Below are positions 22,866-33,678 of a DNA stretch of 64,000 nt, one piece after another. The stretch is from the NCBI RefSeq assembly GCF_947507565.1, contig NC_089183.1, positions 1,178,001 through 1,242,000 on the forward strand. The letters are read 5' to 3'. How positions within the stretch are numbered: the first letter of the stretch is position 1; each line of letters begins with the position of its first letter. The stretch is from Oscarella lobularis (taxonomy: Eukaryota > Porifera > Homoscleromorpha > Homosclerophorida > Oscarellidae). The notes below the pieces were generated by a model that was not told the origin of the DNA, did not search any database, and worked only from the letters and a program-made list of their open reading frames with translations. The position numbers and the translations under genes are program-made.

Positions 22866-24296
22866 TTAATTTTCTTCACTTTCATCTGCACTGCTAACTT
22901 CGTCATCTTCCTCTCTTTCTTTGCCTTCGTCATCCGTTCCTTCTTCATCATCCGTTCCTTCTTCATCATCCGTTCCTTCATCATCCGTTGTCGTCTCACT
23001 TCCTTCCTCACCGGAACTTTCTTCGGCGTCAGACGTGCCGCCTAACCCAAGAATTTTTCGGAGACAAGAGTGTAATTCAACACCGCTGCCTGAACTTGAA
23101 GGAATGATACCGCATCCAACAAATGATCTTTTAATCAAATCTTTGTCAAGGTCTTTCCAGCATTGACTGACCCATTCTGCGACTTGGGTGTAAGAGGCTG
23201 ATCTTCTATTGCCACTTCTTGTGTACTCACATTCGCCGTCTGCAAGCCATTCTACCCACTTTCTGCGCATTATTTCCTTGAAAGGCTTGTTCCAATAGAC
23301 ATCGCAAGGTTGCAAGATTGGGGTAAGTCCGGATGGTATGAAAACAGCCTTTGTTTGATGATGTCGCGATAAAGTTGAAAGAGCTCTTTTGTTGATATGA
23401 CTTGCGTGCTTGTCGTAGAAGAGAACGCCTTTGGCACAAAAGAGGGAGTTTGGGCGGCACTTCCACACTCGCGTAAACCAACTAATCAGGAGATCGGTCG
23501 TCATCGAGCCTCCTTTCGCTACTTCTATGACGACATCTTTAGGAAAAGTTCCTTTTGGAACTTTCTTCAAGCCTTTAAATATTATCATAGGAGACAACTT
23601 TGTACCATCCGCTAAAGCGGCAAGAACTACGGTATATCGTAGCTTTTCTTTTCCCGTTGTCTTCGACAAGACCGTTTTGATTCCTCTAAAATCTACCGTG
23701 CGCTTGCGCGGCATATCGAACCAAAGAGGTGTCTCATCCATGTTTCCAATGCAATTCAGCGGATGTGTCTCCGTAAAGGCCTCTTTACAATCGTCTAGAA
23801 ATTTCTCTGCAAGATCTTTCGCATTTTCGGGAATTTTTTGTCCCTGAGAAGTGACACATCTCTAAGTCAGCCCGTGTCTCTTCAAAAATCTCCCAAGCCA
23901 TCCGTTCGATGCCTTAAACGGTGAAGTTTCATCTGCATTCTTTCCGTAAAGGCTTTCGTACAACTGTCGAGCTTTGTGCTTTATGGCTTCACCATCTACT
24001 GTGACGCGCTCTTCTCGACGTTCCACTACCCATGCCAGTAGCTCTTTCTCAAGTTCGGGAAACTTCGCACTGAGTCCACCTGAACTCTTTCGCTTCAGCC
24101 GTCTTCGTTTCTTTACGGAAACGTCACGCGATTCCGCTATTTCCTCTAAGCTTTTGGATTGTCGGGCCCACCGCTGGATCAAACGACGATGAATCGAGTG
24201 CTGTCGAGCCGTTTGTGAAATATTCCCTTCGTTGGCTTCGAGAGAGAGTAGAACTCGCCTCTTAAAGTCTAGGGTGTACGACTTTCGAGAAGACAT
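22866..24296 (-). pseudogene. Tigger/pogo transposase with one nonsense codon
   Basis: Probable start at 24296 (MSSRKSYTLDFKRRVLLSLE). Order: N-terminal psq/CENP-B-type HTH, a second HTH with the RWARQ and NGWLGRFLKRHGL motifs, then the DDE-superfamily catalytic core. The core shows a DDD triad: MDETPLWFDMP, VLFYDKHASHIN and TPILQPCDVYWNKPFKE. The acidic C-terminal tail contains a short GTDDEE repeat. One in-frame TAG (23864-23866), just after RHGLT, splits an otherwise continuous frame; no other lesion is seen. It would have cut and pasted the surrounding element and similar non-autonomous copies. Confidence 0.88.
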
Positions 24297-24405
24297 CGAC
24301 GAGACGACGAAAGAGCAGAAAAACCGCCGAAATGCACGTGGATCCTCGCTTAAAAGCGCATGCGCTTTTACCTCGAGGTATAAGCGCATGCGCCTAACAA
24401 ATTCA

Positions 24406-24442
24406 CGTACAAGCGCATGTGCTTCTAAGCGAGGTAATACGG
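24406..24442. repeat. Tigger element right terminal inverted repeat
   Basis: A 37-bp arm, the exact reverse complement of 22676-22712, followed by the TA duplication at 24443-24444. Confidence 0.95.
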
Positions 24443-25416
24443 TACCTATGCAGCAACAATGAAAAAGTTTGCTGATGACGAAGACCGATCCAAAGTCTAC
24501 CAGGGGACAACTGTGAAGAAGTTCACATGCACAAGCCGTCGACTTCTACTCTTCTCACTACGCTCAGTATTGCGCTAATCTAAGCAACTGCATCAAAACG
24601 AGACTTAGCTGGAACGATGATTTGGGCGTAATGCGTGACGTGATATTTTTCCTAACAAGCCATGGCTGGGAAAAACACTTGCAAGAAGGGAGTAACCTTG
24701 ATCCTGTTGAAAGGTTGGTCACACGATTTGCAGAGCCGCTTTCAAGAGCTGGTGCAGATGCATCAGCTATTCCCGGAAAATTTCTGGCGATGATAGAATA
24801 TGCTGTTCAATTTATCTCTCTGTCTTCAGCTAACTATCATTCTGTTTGGTGGAAGCTATTCCACGCTCCAGACTCAGGAGATTGGCCAAATGATCTTTTA
24901 CTAGCGGAGCTACTTTTCTCTTTACCTGCGTCAAACGGAAAGCTAGAACGCATGTTTTCCCTGATGGGCGTAATCAAGAGCGATAAAAGGACCCGCTTGA
25001 CCAACGCGTCCCTCAATGATTTGTTAATGCTTAAAGCAAGTCAGAGCTGCACGTCGCAATCTCACGCTCAACGAGGAATCAACCTGTGGTGGAAAGCAAA
25101 GAACAGACGTCCAGAACAAAGAAAAAGGAAGAAGTAAAAGCGACGCGGCGGAGAGACAATAGAACAGGAATCAGAAAGCGCGAGTGACTCGGTAGAGTCA
25201 GAAGAGGAAATCGAGGACTTTCTTCAGTTTTGGCATGAGCTCCAGTGAGTAGACGCAATTAGTATACTCGAACTTCAGTGAATAAAAGTCGAATATTTCT
25301 TCGCTGATGTGATGACCGAACGATTGGGCGCATGACCGACCAATTGGCACAGTAATCGGACGATTTGACCGTTAATCTTAAATAATTATTTCGACCTCTG
25401 CTTCAGGGCGAATTTT

Positions 25417-25650
25417 ATGCCTCTCCTAAGTTTCTGCACCAGTATATCAGACCTACTAGAAAACATGACGGTTAATGGCGTGGCAGATCTCATCACCGAG
25501 AAAGGCTGCGGCAAGTACGCAGAAAAGTTTCGAGCAGAAGGAATTGACGGACGCGTTCTGCAACTCTTGGACGAGGAAGACCTGAAAACCATGGCCATTC
25601 CGCGCGCGCCAAGAGAAAAGATTTTGAAGGCTATTGCAAAAGCCTTATAA
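25417..25650 (+). CDS. Short SAM-domain ORF
   Basis: Open frame of 77 aa. Residues about 17-75 match a sterile alpha motif: NGVADLITEKGCGKYAEKF, EGIDGRVLQLLDEEDLK, MAIPRAPREKILKAI. This fits the helix pattern ending in the G-I-x-x-x-G-x-R-x-K-I-L signature, with Ala-Ile-Pro-Arg-Ala replacing Gly-Ile. SAM domains mediate homo- or hetero-oligomerisation. It may be a free-standing SAM protein (start at 25417 or at the internal Met, 25465) or the last exon of a larger gene; a pyrimidine tract and CAG at about 25392-25407 would allow splicing. No other domain is visible nearby except the broken hAT gene upstream. Confidence 0.55.
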   Translation: MPLLSFCTSISDLLENMTVNGVADLITEKGCGKYAEKFRAEGIDGRVLQLLDEEDLKTMAIPRAPREKILKAIAKAL

Positions 25651-26549
25651 TTTACTCTACTATTACCAATTTGTTTCTTGTGTCCTTTCTTTGTGCTATT
25701 ACTAATGGTTGGTTTAAGCTTACATGTAGGTGTCGCTGTCGTCGTTTTACATTGACTGTCTTCTTGGTGCACGAAAGACATTGTAGACATTTCTTATCTT
25801 TTCATAGACTTCTTTTTTGTATGATAGCTGACGTGTCATTAGACAGAAATTGATGGATCAGAGCTGAGGCTATAACCTGTAATCCACTGACCCGTATTAT
25901 GCCTAATCGAACCTATGCTGGATACATGAATCTATTGCATAGTTAAATGCTCTGGAGTGACCAGTGGCTGAAGGCTGGTGTTGGAGAAGGAGCTGGAGAG
26001 AGGGGAAGGGGGGAGGGAAGAGAGAGCTTTGGCTGCAGCCAAAGTGTTCTGCTTTCATAGAGAACCGTCTGCGTTCCATCTTCGCTATTCACGCACGTCG
26101 CGCCATACTGGAAAGCGTGATTAGTATAAGACACAGCGCTGCTTCGTTTCTAGAAAAAAGAAAAAAAGAAAATAGACCGAGTGCGACTGTGCGAGGATCG
26201 AAACTAGTGCGAGAGAGTCGCGAGGAGCATGAGGACCCGATAATCGAATCAACCAACACAGCTAGATACGCTTTGTTGGCAAGGGTCCCCGAAGAAGAAC
26301 TCTTCAAAAAAGATGGTGTTACTTTGGAAAGGGCCTTGCTCCTTTTCTCAGCTTGCATTCTTCGACGATTCCGCTGTGAGAAGAAGTCGCCAAAGCGCCG
26401 AACATCACGAGAATCCGTGAAGGCACGCCGAAGGCACGCGGACTCGTGGAGAACAAAGGGTTGGTCGCGAGCATGCGCAGACGGAAAAAACAGACGAACA
26501 CGGATGAACTTCGACCTTACGTACTACTCCAGGAAAATCCGCAGGAGGT
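25651..26549. other. Intergenic, with polypurine tract
   Basis: A G/A-rich tract lies at about 25985-26025. A 256-codon plus ORF (25964-26734) overlaps the alpha2delta signal-peptide exon in another frame. It is Arg/Lys/Ser-rich, has no domain, and part of its length comes from stop-poor purine sequence, so it is not accepted as a gene. The region may hold the alpha2delta promoter and 5-prime UTR. Confidence 0.45.
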
Positions 26550-29500
26550 ATGCTGCGTCTCGTCGTCTGCAGCGTTCTCTGCTGTGCCTCTGTGCTTCCA
26601 ACGTCTCAGTCCGCGAACGCTTTCCAAACCGTCCTTTCAGCCTTCGCGGACGACGGTCTCGGTGTAAACACACTGCAAGTAGGCTGCATTTCAGCAATTC
26701 CGACACGAGAGCGAGTTCAGAGTCGCTCTTCTAGTCCAAATACGACGGACTGAGCTACAGAAGCGCAGCAGTCGACGCGCAAGCTACACTTTTAGAGGTT
26801 TGCTCCCAGTCAGGCCCTTTTTCACCTATATACTAGCGCTTGCGCGTGGGGTCTTCGTTCAGCTTTCAGGCGCTCTCAACCAGAAATTTCAGAGTCGAAA
26901 GGCCATCGCGTTGGGTTTGAAGTACGAAGCGGAGCGTCTGCTGGCCCAAGGAACGAATAACGCTTTGGACGAGTGCTGTTTTTTGTCGGAGAGCTCGCTC
27001 ACCAACGATTCCCGATTTGGCGTTGAAGTAATTTAATTAACTTAACCTCCGTAAATTCTGGATCACGTCGTGATACTGTAATCCAATTGAACAATTTATT
27101 CACCTTCTCCGGATTTGTTTTAGTATTAGATTGATGTCATAAACGCTACAGTGGTTATGTAATGTGAAACACTGCTAGTATCATCTGTGCATTATTTCTA
27201 ACGTCTTAGAAGATGAGATGATTCTACGTCTTTTGATTTTCTACGTTCGTCTTCCTTAGGTTGACCTCAATGGACAATGCAATCGTTTGACGGGGACAAC
27301 CGACAATGCTCAGTTCAACGTTGGGGCGGACTTGGTCTCCAAGTTCAAGAGCAATTTGCAGTCGAATCCCACGCTCAAATGGCAATACTTTGCGTCACAA
27401 GAGGGTCTCATTAGCATCTATCCAGCATTCAAGGTGCAAGACTGCGGATCATATGACCCAAGATTTAGGTAAGAATCAATCAATAAATAAACATGGATTT
27501 CATTACTTTTTGCCAAAAGGCCCTGGTACGTTTCGGCGGCCGTGCCCGAGCCCAAAGACGTCGTTCTTGTGATCGACAAGAGTGGCTCGATGACGTCACC
27601 GGGTCGAGGAAGTTCCTCCTCTCGCATGGACCTTGCAAAGGAGGCTGCGAAAACCGTCTTAGATTCTTTGAGTCCTGACGATCGGGTGGGTCAATCCTTA
27701 TTAGTTTATATGTACAATTTTAATTAATTATCTAGGTCGGAGTTGTGGCTTTTTCTACGGTGGCTGGGCACCCTTCTGGTTGCTATAGCAATCGTCTTGC
27801 CAGGGCAACCGTTTCCAATGTAGGTGAGCTAAAGACTTACGTTGACAATCTGTTTCCTTCTGGTAAGGATATATGCATGTATAGGGAGGGGTGCGTTATT
27901 TATTATTATTGTCTTAGGAGCTACGAATTACAAAGATTCGTTAGCGAGCGCTTTCGATTTATTTATTCAATCGCCTTCGCGTAGTGACGAGAATTTGGCG
28001 CGTAAGAATAATATTGACGAAGAAATCTTATGAATAGTGACAGTTTACCGGTAATAGCTGCAGACAAAGTGATACTGTTTCTGACCGATGGAGAACCAAC
28101 GAGTTCTCTGGGTTCGAACGCGGCCATCATGCAGACAATTCGCGACAAGAATCAAGTACTCGGTTTCAAAGTCGTCATTCTTACGTACGGAATGGGCGGT
28201 GAGATTCTCAACGAAATATATCAATGACCATTAATAATAATAAATAATATAAAGAGGGTATTCAATCTTCTGGGGAGACTCTACTTCGCAAGATTGCTGA
28301 GCAAGATTATGGATACTACAGTGTAGCCTCAACGAATCTGTCAACAGTACGTAATATTAGATATTTAGAGGACTCTGGGCACTCCTGGGGGGGGGGGGGG
28401 GGGGGGGGGGGGATTAATCATAATTGGCTATTTGACGTTCGTGAATTTTCTCTCCTTAGGCTGGAATCGCTAATATCGTCCGAAATGACAGCAATATCCT
28501 CCAAGAATTTGGCTCCTTCTACAGCTTCTTCGAACCGGACGCCGAGCTCATTAAGCCGTTCATCTCCGTTCCTTATTACGATCTATCTGGCCTCGGTCTC
28601 GTTCTGACTATCTCTGTTCCCGTCTATTCCACACAGAACGGCAAGCGCGGTCTCGCTGGAGTCGTGGCCATCGACATCGCCCTCGCCGATCTTGTATCCG
28701 ACGTCACGTATTTTAAACGCGGCGAACTTTCGTACGCCTTTATAATCGATAGCTCAGGTGAGAAGCCAAATAGAATAATATTGACATCATGACCGATTTT
28801 TTAGGTGTGACTCTCACGCATCCCCTGCTTCCTGTTCCCACGAATGTCAGAGAAGTTCCGACGTATATCGATATATCAACTCTCGAGCATCAGACCGTTG
28901 GCTTTGACGAAATTCGAACGGCCATGCTAAAGTAAGACGACCAGCGAATCGATTTCTGGCTACGTGTACTTCACGCTTTGAAATATGTAGCGGTGGCAGC
29001 GGATCAAGAGTGCTCAATACGCAATGGACTGTTCCTCTTGGAGATAGCAAAATGGAAGGAGTCCGGCTTGACTCGATTCAAGCGCAATACAATTGGCAAC
29101 CCGTACGTACGCATTGAGACCCCAAAGTAGATAATTCGTTAACATTTAACCAATAATTCGAGTTTTTCTAGAGGCTGTTTATAGTTGACTTTTTGTTTGT
29201 CGTTAGATAAGCGGTACTACGTACAGCCTGTGTCTCGTCGTGGCTAGGGATTTCACAACGGACTACAGTCTGTCTCCGTTGTCTTCTCTACCGAGTTAGT
29301 GGAGACGAAGTATAAAACTAAAAGAGCTCAATGTTTAATTAAGGTTCTTATTTGTATCATCGTTTCGATTTGATTCCTCCGACGCAGTCAAAGTGTAGCC
29401 AGTTCGGACGACTAGCCGTGTTTGGTAAGAGCATGGATGAAAGGGGGAAAAGACTGTCATGGTCCCTTCTTTCTTTTAGATGATGCTTCGGTGAAAATTT

Positions 29501-31322
29501 CGCCGGAGGGTTTCAAGGACCCGTTCGCTTACTTGGACCTCGAGCAGACGACGTCTCAAGCGAACGAGTACGTCAGCTATTTTACAGGAAGAGGATCAAG
29601 CGCATATTTCAATGTCAGTGAGAAAACATTTTTTTGCGTATGGCAATTGAGTTAGGAGATTCTCTAGCCAACTGTACGAGATTCTCTGGCCATTATCCAC
29701 TCGGTCGTATCTAAATGGCTGCAAGCGAATGACTTCACCAATTTCACTGTGTGGAGGTAAGAATAAAACAATTTGGAGAAGGGTCCTTGTAAATAAATTT
29801 GAAATAAATTCTAAAATATTCTGTTCCAGAGATCTCTAAATAGATTTCATATGCGTTTTTGTCCAAGTATCTTTATTTGTTCTTACGACCTGGTTCAGTT
29901 TCTGTCTTTTTTACCTAGATACGTTGGCACCGAAGACGGTGCCTTCATTGTTCTACCAGGCATCCAACAAGTCAAAGAATTCGATCACTTGCAACGTCCT
30001 TGGTACAAGCGAACGATCGCCAATAAGGGCGACATCGTCCTCTCCTCGCCTTACGTCGACGGATTTGGAGCCGGCTACGTCATCACTCTAAGCCACACGA
30101 TCCTCTCAGGAAGGTCAGCATAAGAAATCATATAAAAGATAATGCAAGCGGAGCTTTCTTTCTATCGAAGGGGGGTGGATCCACGGGTTATGGCCGTTGC
30201 GGCTATGGACTTTACGATTCCTTTTATGTGGACGGAGTTGACGCGGTCGATGAGCCAGTGCCAGAATTCTGGAACGCGTTGCGTGGTGATTGATAACGCC
30301 GGGTTTGTTGTGATTCATCCGGATTTCGTTGATCCGCGATTGGCGTCGGAAAACGGCGTGGCTAATAAACACATAACGGAAATGGTAGCCGAGGGTTTTA
30401 TTTTTAGGGAAAAGGATGTGTGTAATTTGTTGTTTTAGGAGAAAGATCTAGCTGTTTCGCTTATCAGTAGAAATATTATGATTAAGTCTCGTTGCAATGA
30501 TTTTCAGAAGAAAACTGTTAATGTTTTCTGGAAGGTTATTTTCGATTTAAACTTGAATTGCAGCTAAATCGTTTTGTCTTTTTCCAGATTGAAATGACAA
30601 GTAGCTCGGAGAACGTTTCAGATTCTGTTACATACAACGTAACGTAGATAATTGATTTTTTGAGGAAGCTACATATCTGTCTTCTCAGATCTACAAAGTT
30701 ATTCAAACGAATACGTTTTTGATTGTCTCGACGCTTTGGTCTGGCTCAGGCAGCTGCCGCTGTGATGTAAGTGAGCACTGTGCAATCCAATCCTCGCTCC
30801 CACTTCTCCCTAAGCGCATTTATATTAAATAGATAATGGATAGACTCTTGTTTATTTATTTACAGATTACTAAGCCGCTTGGATCGCGGACTTGTCTGCT
30901 CTCGGGAGCCGGTTGCGAATGCCCATGCAGCCGACCTCTAAGCTACAATGAGTGCGAAGGAGTTGATTCCACCAATGATCTGAGGTAGAGTCTGCTTGCT
31001 AGATTCCCCTGCACTACTGTGAGTTTCTTTTTATCTAAGCATACCTGTCTGTCCGCCCAGCGTTCCTCCTGTACCGCTCGCTTCTCAGGAGTCGGACGCT
31101 ACCGACGGCTTGGCTTCGTGCTTCGACAGTCTCCTCCAGTTCACTTTCCCACACTTTTCGCCTACTCCCAACGTGACTTCGTCACCGGAATCCACGACTT
31201 CATCACTTCAGCCAAGTACGCCTTTTTCATCGTCATCATCATTGTCGTCGTCGTCGTCGTCGTCGTCATCAAGAGCCGTTTCAATCGTCGTAGCCGTAGT
31301 CGTGAGCATCTCAGTATCATAA
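26550..31322 (+). CDS. CACNA2D-like: Voltage-gated Ca channel alpha2delta-like protein
   Basis: A 22-exon gene, about 1,016 aa, whose exons sum to a multiple of three. Exons: 26550-26678, 26863-27027, 27260-27468, 27520-27685, 27736-27862, 27918-28001, 28064-28198, 28255-28346, 28460-28757, 28805-28931, 28991-29102, 29207-29294, 29344-29424, 29480-29613, 29668-29756, 29919-30113, 30171-30384, 30439-30534, 30588-30638, 30689-30766, 30866-30984, 31061-31322. Order: signal peptide; VWA_N (about 99-168); VWA with an intact MIDAS (D187-x-S189-x-S191) and FLTDGEP; Cache modules with HPLLP (about 370-560) and QRPWYKR (about 700); a cysteine-rich part; a Ser-rich stalk encoded partly by a TCG repeat; a hydrophobic C-terminus (AVSIVVAVVVSISV) suiting a GPI anchor or short TM. 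The family is an extracellular auxiliary subunit of Ca channels. Cachd1-type proteins are the alternative. Confidence 0.9.
28387..28412. repeat. G26 homopolymer in an alpha2delta intron
   Basis: 26 consecutive G on the coding strand, between exons 8 and 9. It is a potential G-quadruplex and a likely site of length error in the assembly. Confidence 0.9.
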
Positions 31323-31449
31323 TTCTCGTCGTCCTCTGCCTTGTTCATGTCATCTGCTTCTCAGCGGCCAACAACTTCTGCTCTGTCAAACCTATAGTAT
31401 TACCTACGGTAGTAGCTGACGTGTGCGCTAAATGATTTAGTTAATTTTG

Positions 31450-31540
31450 AAACATTTGCCGTCAGTTCGTCTAGATAAGTCTCAATCCCAGTAACAGCGG
31501 CTACCTCCCTTGACTGCATTGAGAGATAGACCAGCGCCGA
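31450..31540 (-). pseudogene. Relic of CTHRC1-like exon 1/intron 1
   Basis: Matches 32896-32995 of the neighbouring CTHRC1-like gene A: ...GTTCGTCTA...AGATAAGT, CAATCCCAGTAAC, then CTTGACTGC(A/G)TTGAGAGATAGA, the antisense of the signal peptide. The match ends there. It marks the left edge of the array, just behind the alpha2delta gene. Confidence 0.7.
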
Positions 31541-32145
31541 AAATTCTTTGCCCATTCGACAACGAGTGGGCGGCTTTCACTTATTTATGTTCAACTTTTC
31601 TAAACAGTGGTAGAAGGTCTCTTTGATAATGAACCGAAGCAGACACTTCAGCTGATATTAGTCTGTCTCATAAGCCAGTGTAGGTTAATTAACTAAGCGT
31701 TATGGGTTAGGGTTGAAGTAAGGCGGCTCTAAACGTTTGAAAAACCGAACCTCAACAGCAAGATCGTGAGATTCGGTGAGAAACCGCGTGTGTTGCACGG
31801 TCAAACCGTGAGAGTTGAGAGGTGTGTGTTGGCGCTAGCCATGCAGGTGTTTCTATCACGCAAGCGAAAGCAAGAGGCTCGAGATGGATTTTAATAGAAA
31901 GATATAGCGACGTCAAGTTCGTTAGTACATATACGAAGCGATGGCAAGGTTCTAGACCTTGTTTTTGACCGGCGGCTTATTCTTCTGGTTGATACCTCGG
32001 AAGCAGAACGGTCCTCTGTGGTGAGGAATATTGCCATTGAAATAAGTCATTTCCTTACACGTATAGACAGACACACGAAAAGCAGACAAATACGATGGGA
32101 AACAGGACAGATAATCAAGTTCATGCGCTCATTCAGTGCGCTCGA
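31541..32145. other. Intergenic, no gene seen
   Basis: Only short ORFs. It holds a GGGTTAGGGTT at 31704-31714, too short to call telomeric. Confidence 0.5.
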
Positions 32146-33028
32146 CTAGTCAACTTGCGACTCAGGATACTCTTCAATCATTATACGAGAAACAGAATTC
32201 CATCCTGACGCACGATCAGAGGTACCGTAACCGCTGCAGTCACCAACACGAACGGCTACCCTTATCAGTCCGGATGGAATATTCTCACAGAAACCTTGTA
32301 TTTGGCGATGTCGATGAACGTTAGAGTTGATGTTGACATACACGACACCCTCAATGGCCATGGGTCCCGAACATTCCGCTCCGTTAAAAGTGATGTACCA
32401 TCGTCCGCAGCACGCCCCAGAACATTCGACTCTCATATTGGCGGCATATGCTACTTTGAGAGCGGTAGACGAGTGACGTTTTGTGAAAAGGCATTCCTAG
32501 TGGAGCGAAATTTATCATCACGATCAAAATGAAGTCTTTCAGCAGTCCGGGTACCTGCAGGAGACCCGTGTCTTGGTTATCATCTCTCTTCCAGACACAC
32601 TGCTTCCAATTAATAGAAGCGTTATCGCTTTCTTCTTGGGGTCCGGGCTCTCCCTTTACTCCCTTTTCGCCTTTTATTCCTCTCTGTCCAACTCCAATTG
32701 GTCCTTGTTCTCCCAAACTTCCCTTGGGACCCATTAGTCCGATGGCTCCTTTGTCACCTTTAGCGCCTTTTGTTCCGTCGCTTCCTTTTAGTCCTTGTAA
32801 ACCGTCTCTTCCTGGCATTCCGCTCTGCCCTGGTGTTCCAGGAATTCCAGGAATTCCTGGAGCTCCCGAGCAGACTCCGGAGGAATTCTTAATGTAGAAA
32901 CGTTTGCCGCGAGTTCGTCTATAGATAAGTTACAATCCCAGTAACTGCGCGGCTACCTGGTCATTTCCCTTGACTGCGTTGAGAGATAGAACAGCAAGAA
33001 GACAGTGTAGAGTTGGTCTAACATTCAT
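32146..33028 (-). CDS. CTHRC1-like: CTHRC1-like secreted collagen protein, copy A
   Basis: Three phase-0 exons on the minus strand: 33028-32957, 32887-32555 and 32496-32146, giving 251 aa. The signal peptide is MNVRPTLHCLLAVLSLNAVKG. About 26 Gly-X-Y triplets follow (GLQGLKGSDGTKGAKGDKG...), then the CTHRC1 C-terminal domain: [52 protein letters not shown], and [14 protein letters not shown] at the end. CTHRC1 is a secreted trimeric glycoprotein that modulates Wnt/PCP signalling and matrix in vertebrates; function here is inferred. It is the first of an array of minus-strand copies. A TATA-like ATAAAG (sense) lies about 55 bp upstream of the ATG. The plus-strand open frame here is the antisense of the Gly-Pro repeats. 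Confidence 0.92.
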
Positions 33029-33184
33029 CTTGTGTGCTCTCGCGAAGCTGTGTACGTATGTGTCTACTTTCGACGCCACTCCTTTATGTAGATCGAATAG
33101 GGCACGGTCACCTGGGAGATGTTCTGTTATGCTAACGTCTTTGTCTTTTTTTATTAGATGTGTTCACCAACTTACTGTAGTTGA

Positions 33185-33319
33185 GCACGGTCCCTATGCC
33201 AACTCCGTGAAACATTGTCTTTTCCGTTTCTTACTTCATTGGATTCGTACTTAATTAACGTAGTTTTTAGCACGGTGGCTATGCCAACTCCGTGAACACA
33301 TGACGTCTTTTCCGCTTTT
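33185..33319 (-). promoter_or_regulatory. Duplicated upstream element of CTHRC1-like A
   Basis: Two copies (33185-33229 and 33270-33319) of a block with GCACGGT(C/G)(C/G)CTATGCCAACT, CCGTGAA and GTCTTTTCCG on the plus strand. The same block occurs once upstream of copy B (34563-34620), of the exon-1 relic (35703-35747) and of pseudogene C (42052-42110), always 60-290 bp before the ATG. Shared position suggests a promoter-proximal element, but duplication with the gene also explains it. Confidence 0.55.
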
Positions 33320-33678
33320 CTTGCTACATTGGCTTCATCCTGTAGCCGTCTAACGTAATTGAGTATGACCGTCGACCATAGAAACGGTTATTTATGCCTG
33401 CAAATGTGCGTAAGTAGGATGGTAAACCGATGAGTGTCATTATATAAGACTTCACCATCTAAACATAGAAATGACCCCCTATTAGAACCCTGTACTGTCA
33501 TGTGCGAAGAAGCCGTTTTGGTATAGCCTTTCCTTTCTCAAAGCTGAACATTAAGCATACTACAGCGTATACACAAAAGCAGAAAAAAGAAAAAGAAACG
33601 ATCGGAACTACGCATGCAGTTACAATCAAAGGCTACGCTTTTCAGTACGTTTGTTCGTTCGTTCAGTCATCAATTCTG

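Larger units (their letters stand above)
22676..24442 (-). mobile_element. Full-length Tigger/pogo DNA transposon (1,767 bp)
   Basis: Perfect 37-bp terminal inverted repeats, TA target-site duplications (22674-22675 and 24443-24444), and one transposase gene on the minus strand. Subterminal motifs AAGCGCATG(T/C)GCCT lie near 22757 and 24373, and a palindrome (AAAAGCGCATGCGCTTTT) lies at about 24352; these are probable transposase-binding sites. It is inserted inside the hAT-like gene. The identical arms and near-intact ORF suggest recent activity. Confidence 0.93.
21166..25137 (+). pseudogene. hAT-type (ZNF862-like) transposase gene, interrupted
   Basis: The first half (21166 to about 22675) encodes an N-terminal zinc-binding region (CKICHEFKDK...H...H). 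The hAT RNase-H fold motifs follow: LLDGSTDKGNIDNEMFLLVW, GIATDGASAN and WMWCFAHRLELAVRDAL. A complete Tigger element (22676-24442) then interrupts the frame. After removing it with one TA, the protein frame resumes exactly (EEWPTYAATMKKFADDEDRS). A one-base frame shift near 24520 is needed to continue to the C-terminal dimerisation region (SNGKLERMFSLMGVIKSDKR), which ends at 25137. It resembles the ZNF862/C17orf113-type hAT-derived family, so it is either an old transposon or a domesticated gene, now disrupted. Confidence 0.8.

Noticed and set aside
26679-26694. Possible 16-nt intron after the alpha2delta signal exon
   Set aside because: Splicing to the acceptor at 26861-26862 keeps phase and leads directly into coding sequence with normal intron length.
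25964-26734. 256-codon ORF overlapping the alpha2delta first exon
   Set aside because: No domain; Arg/Lys/Ser-rich; its length is partly due to stop-poor purine sequence; it conflicts with a well-supported exon. Expression data could revive it.
30385-30438. Possible 21-nt micro-intron (30418-30438) in the alpha2delta gene
   Set aside because: A donor at GTAGCC (30385) gives a normal 54-nt intron and the family-typical HITEMEKDLAVSLI join, so no micro-intron is needed.
31704-31714. GGGTTAGGGTT as telomeric repeat
   Set aside because: Only 11 bp, expected by chance in a window this size.
32529-32897. Plus-strand Pro/Ser-rich ORF (also 34146-34382)
   Set aside because: Antisense shadow of the Gly-X-Y collagen exons of CTHRC1-like A and B.
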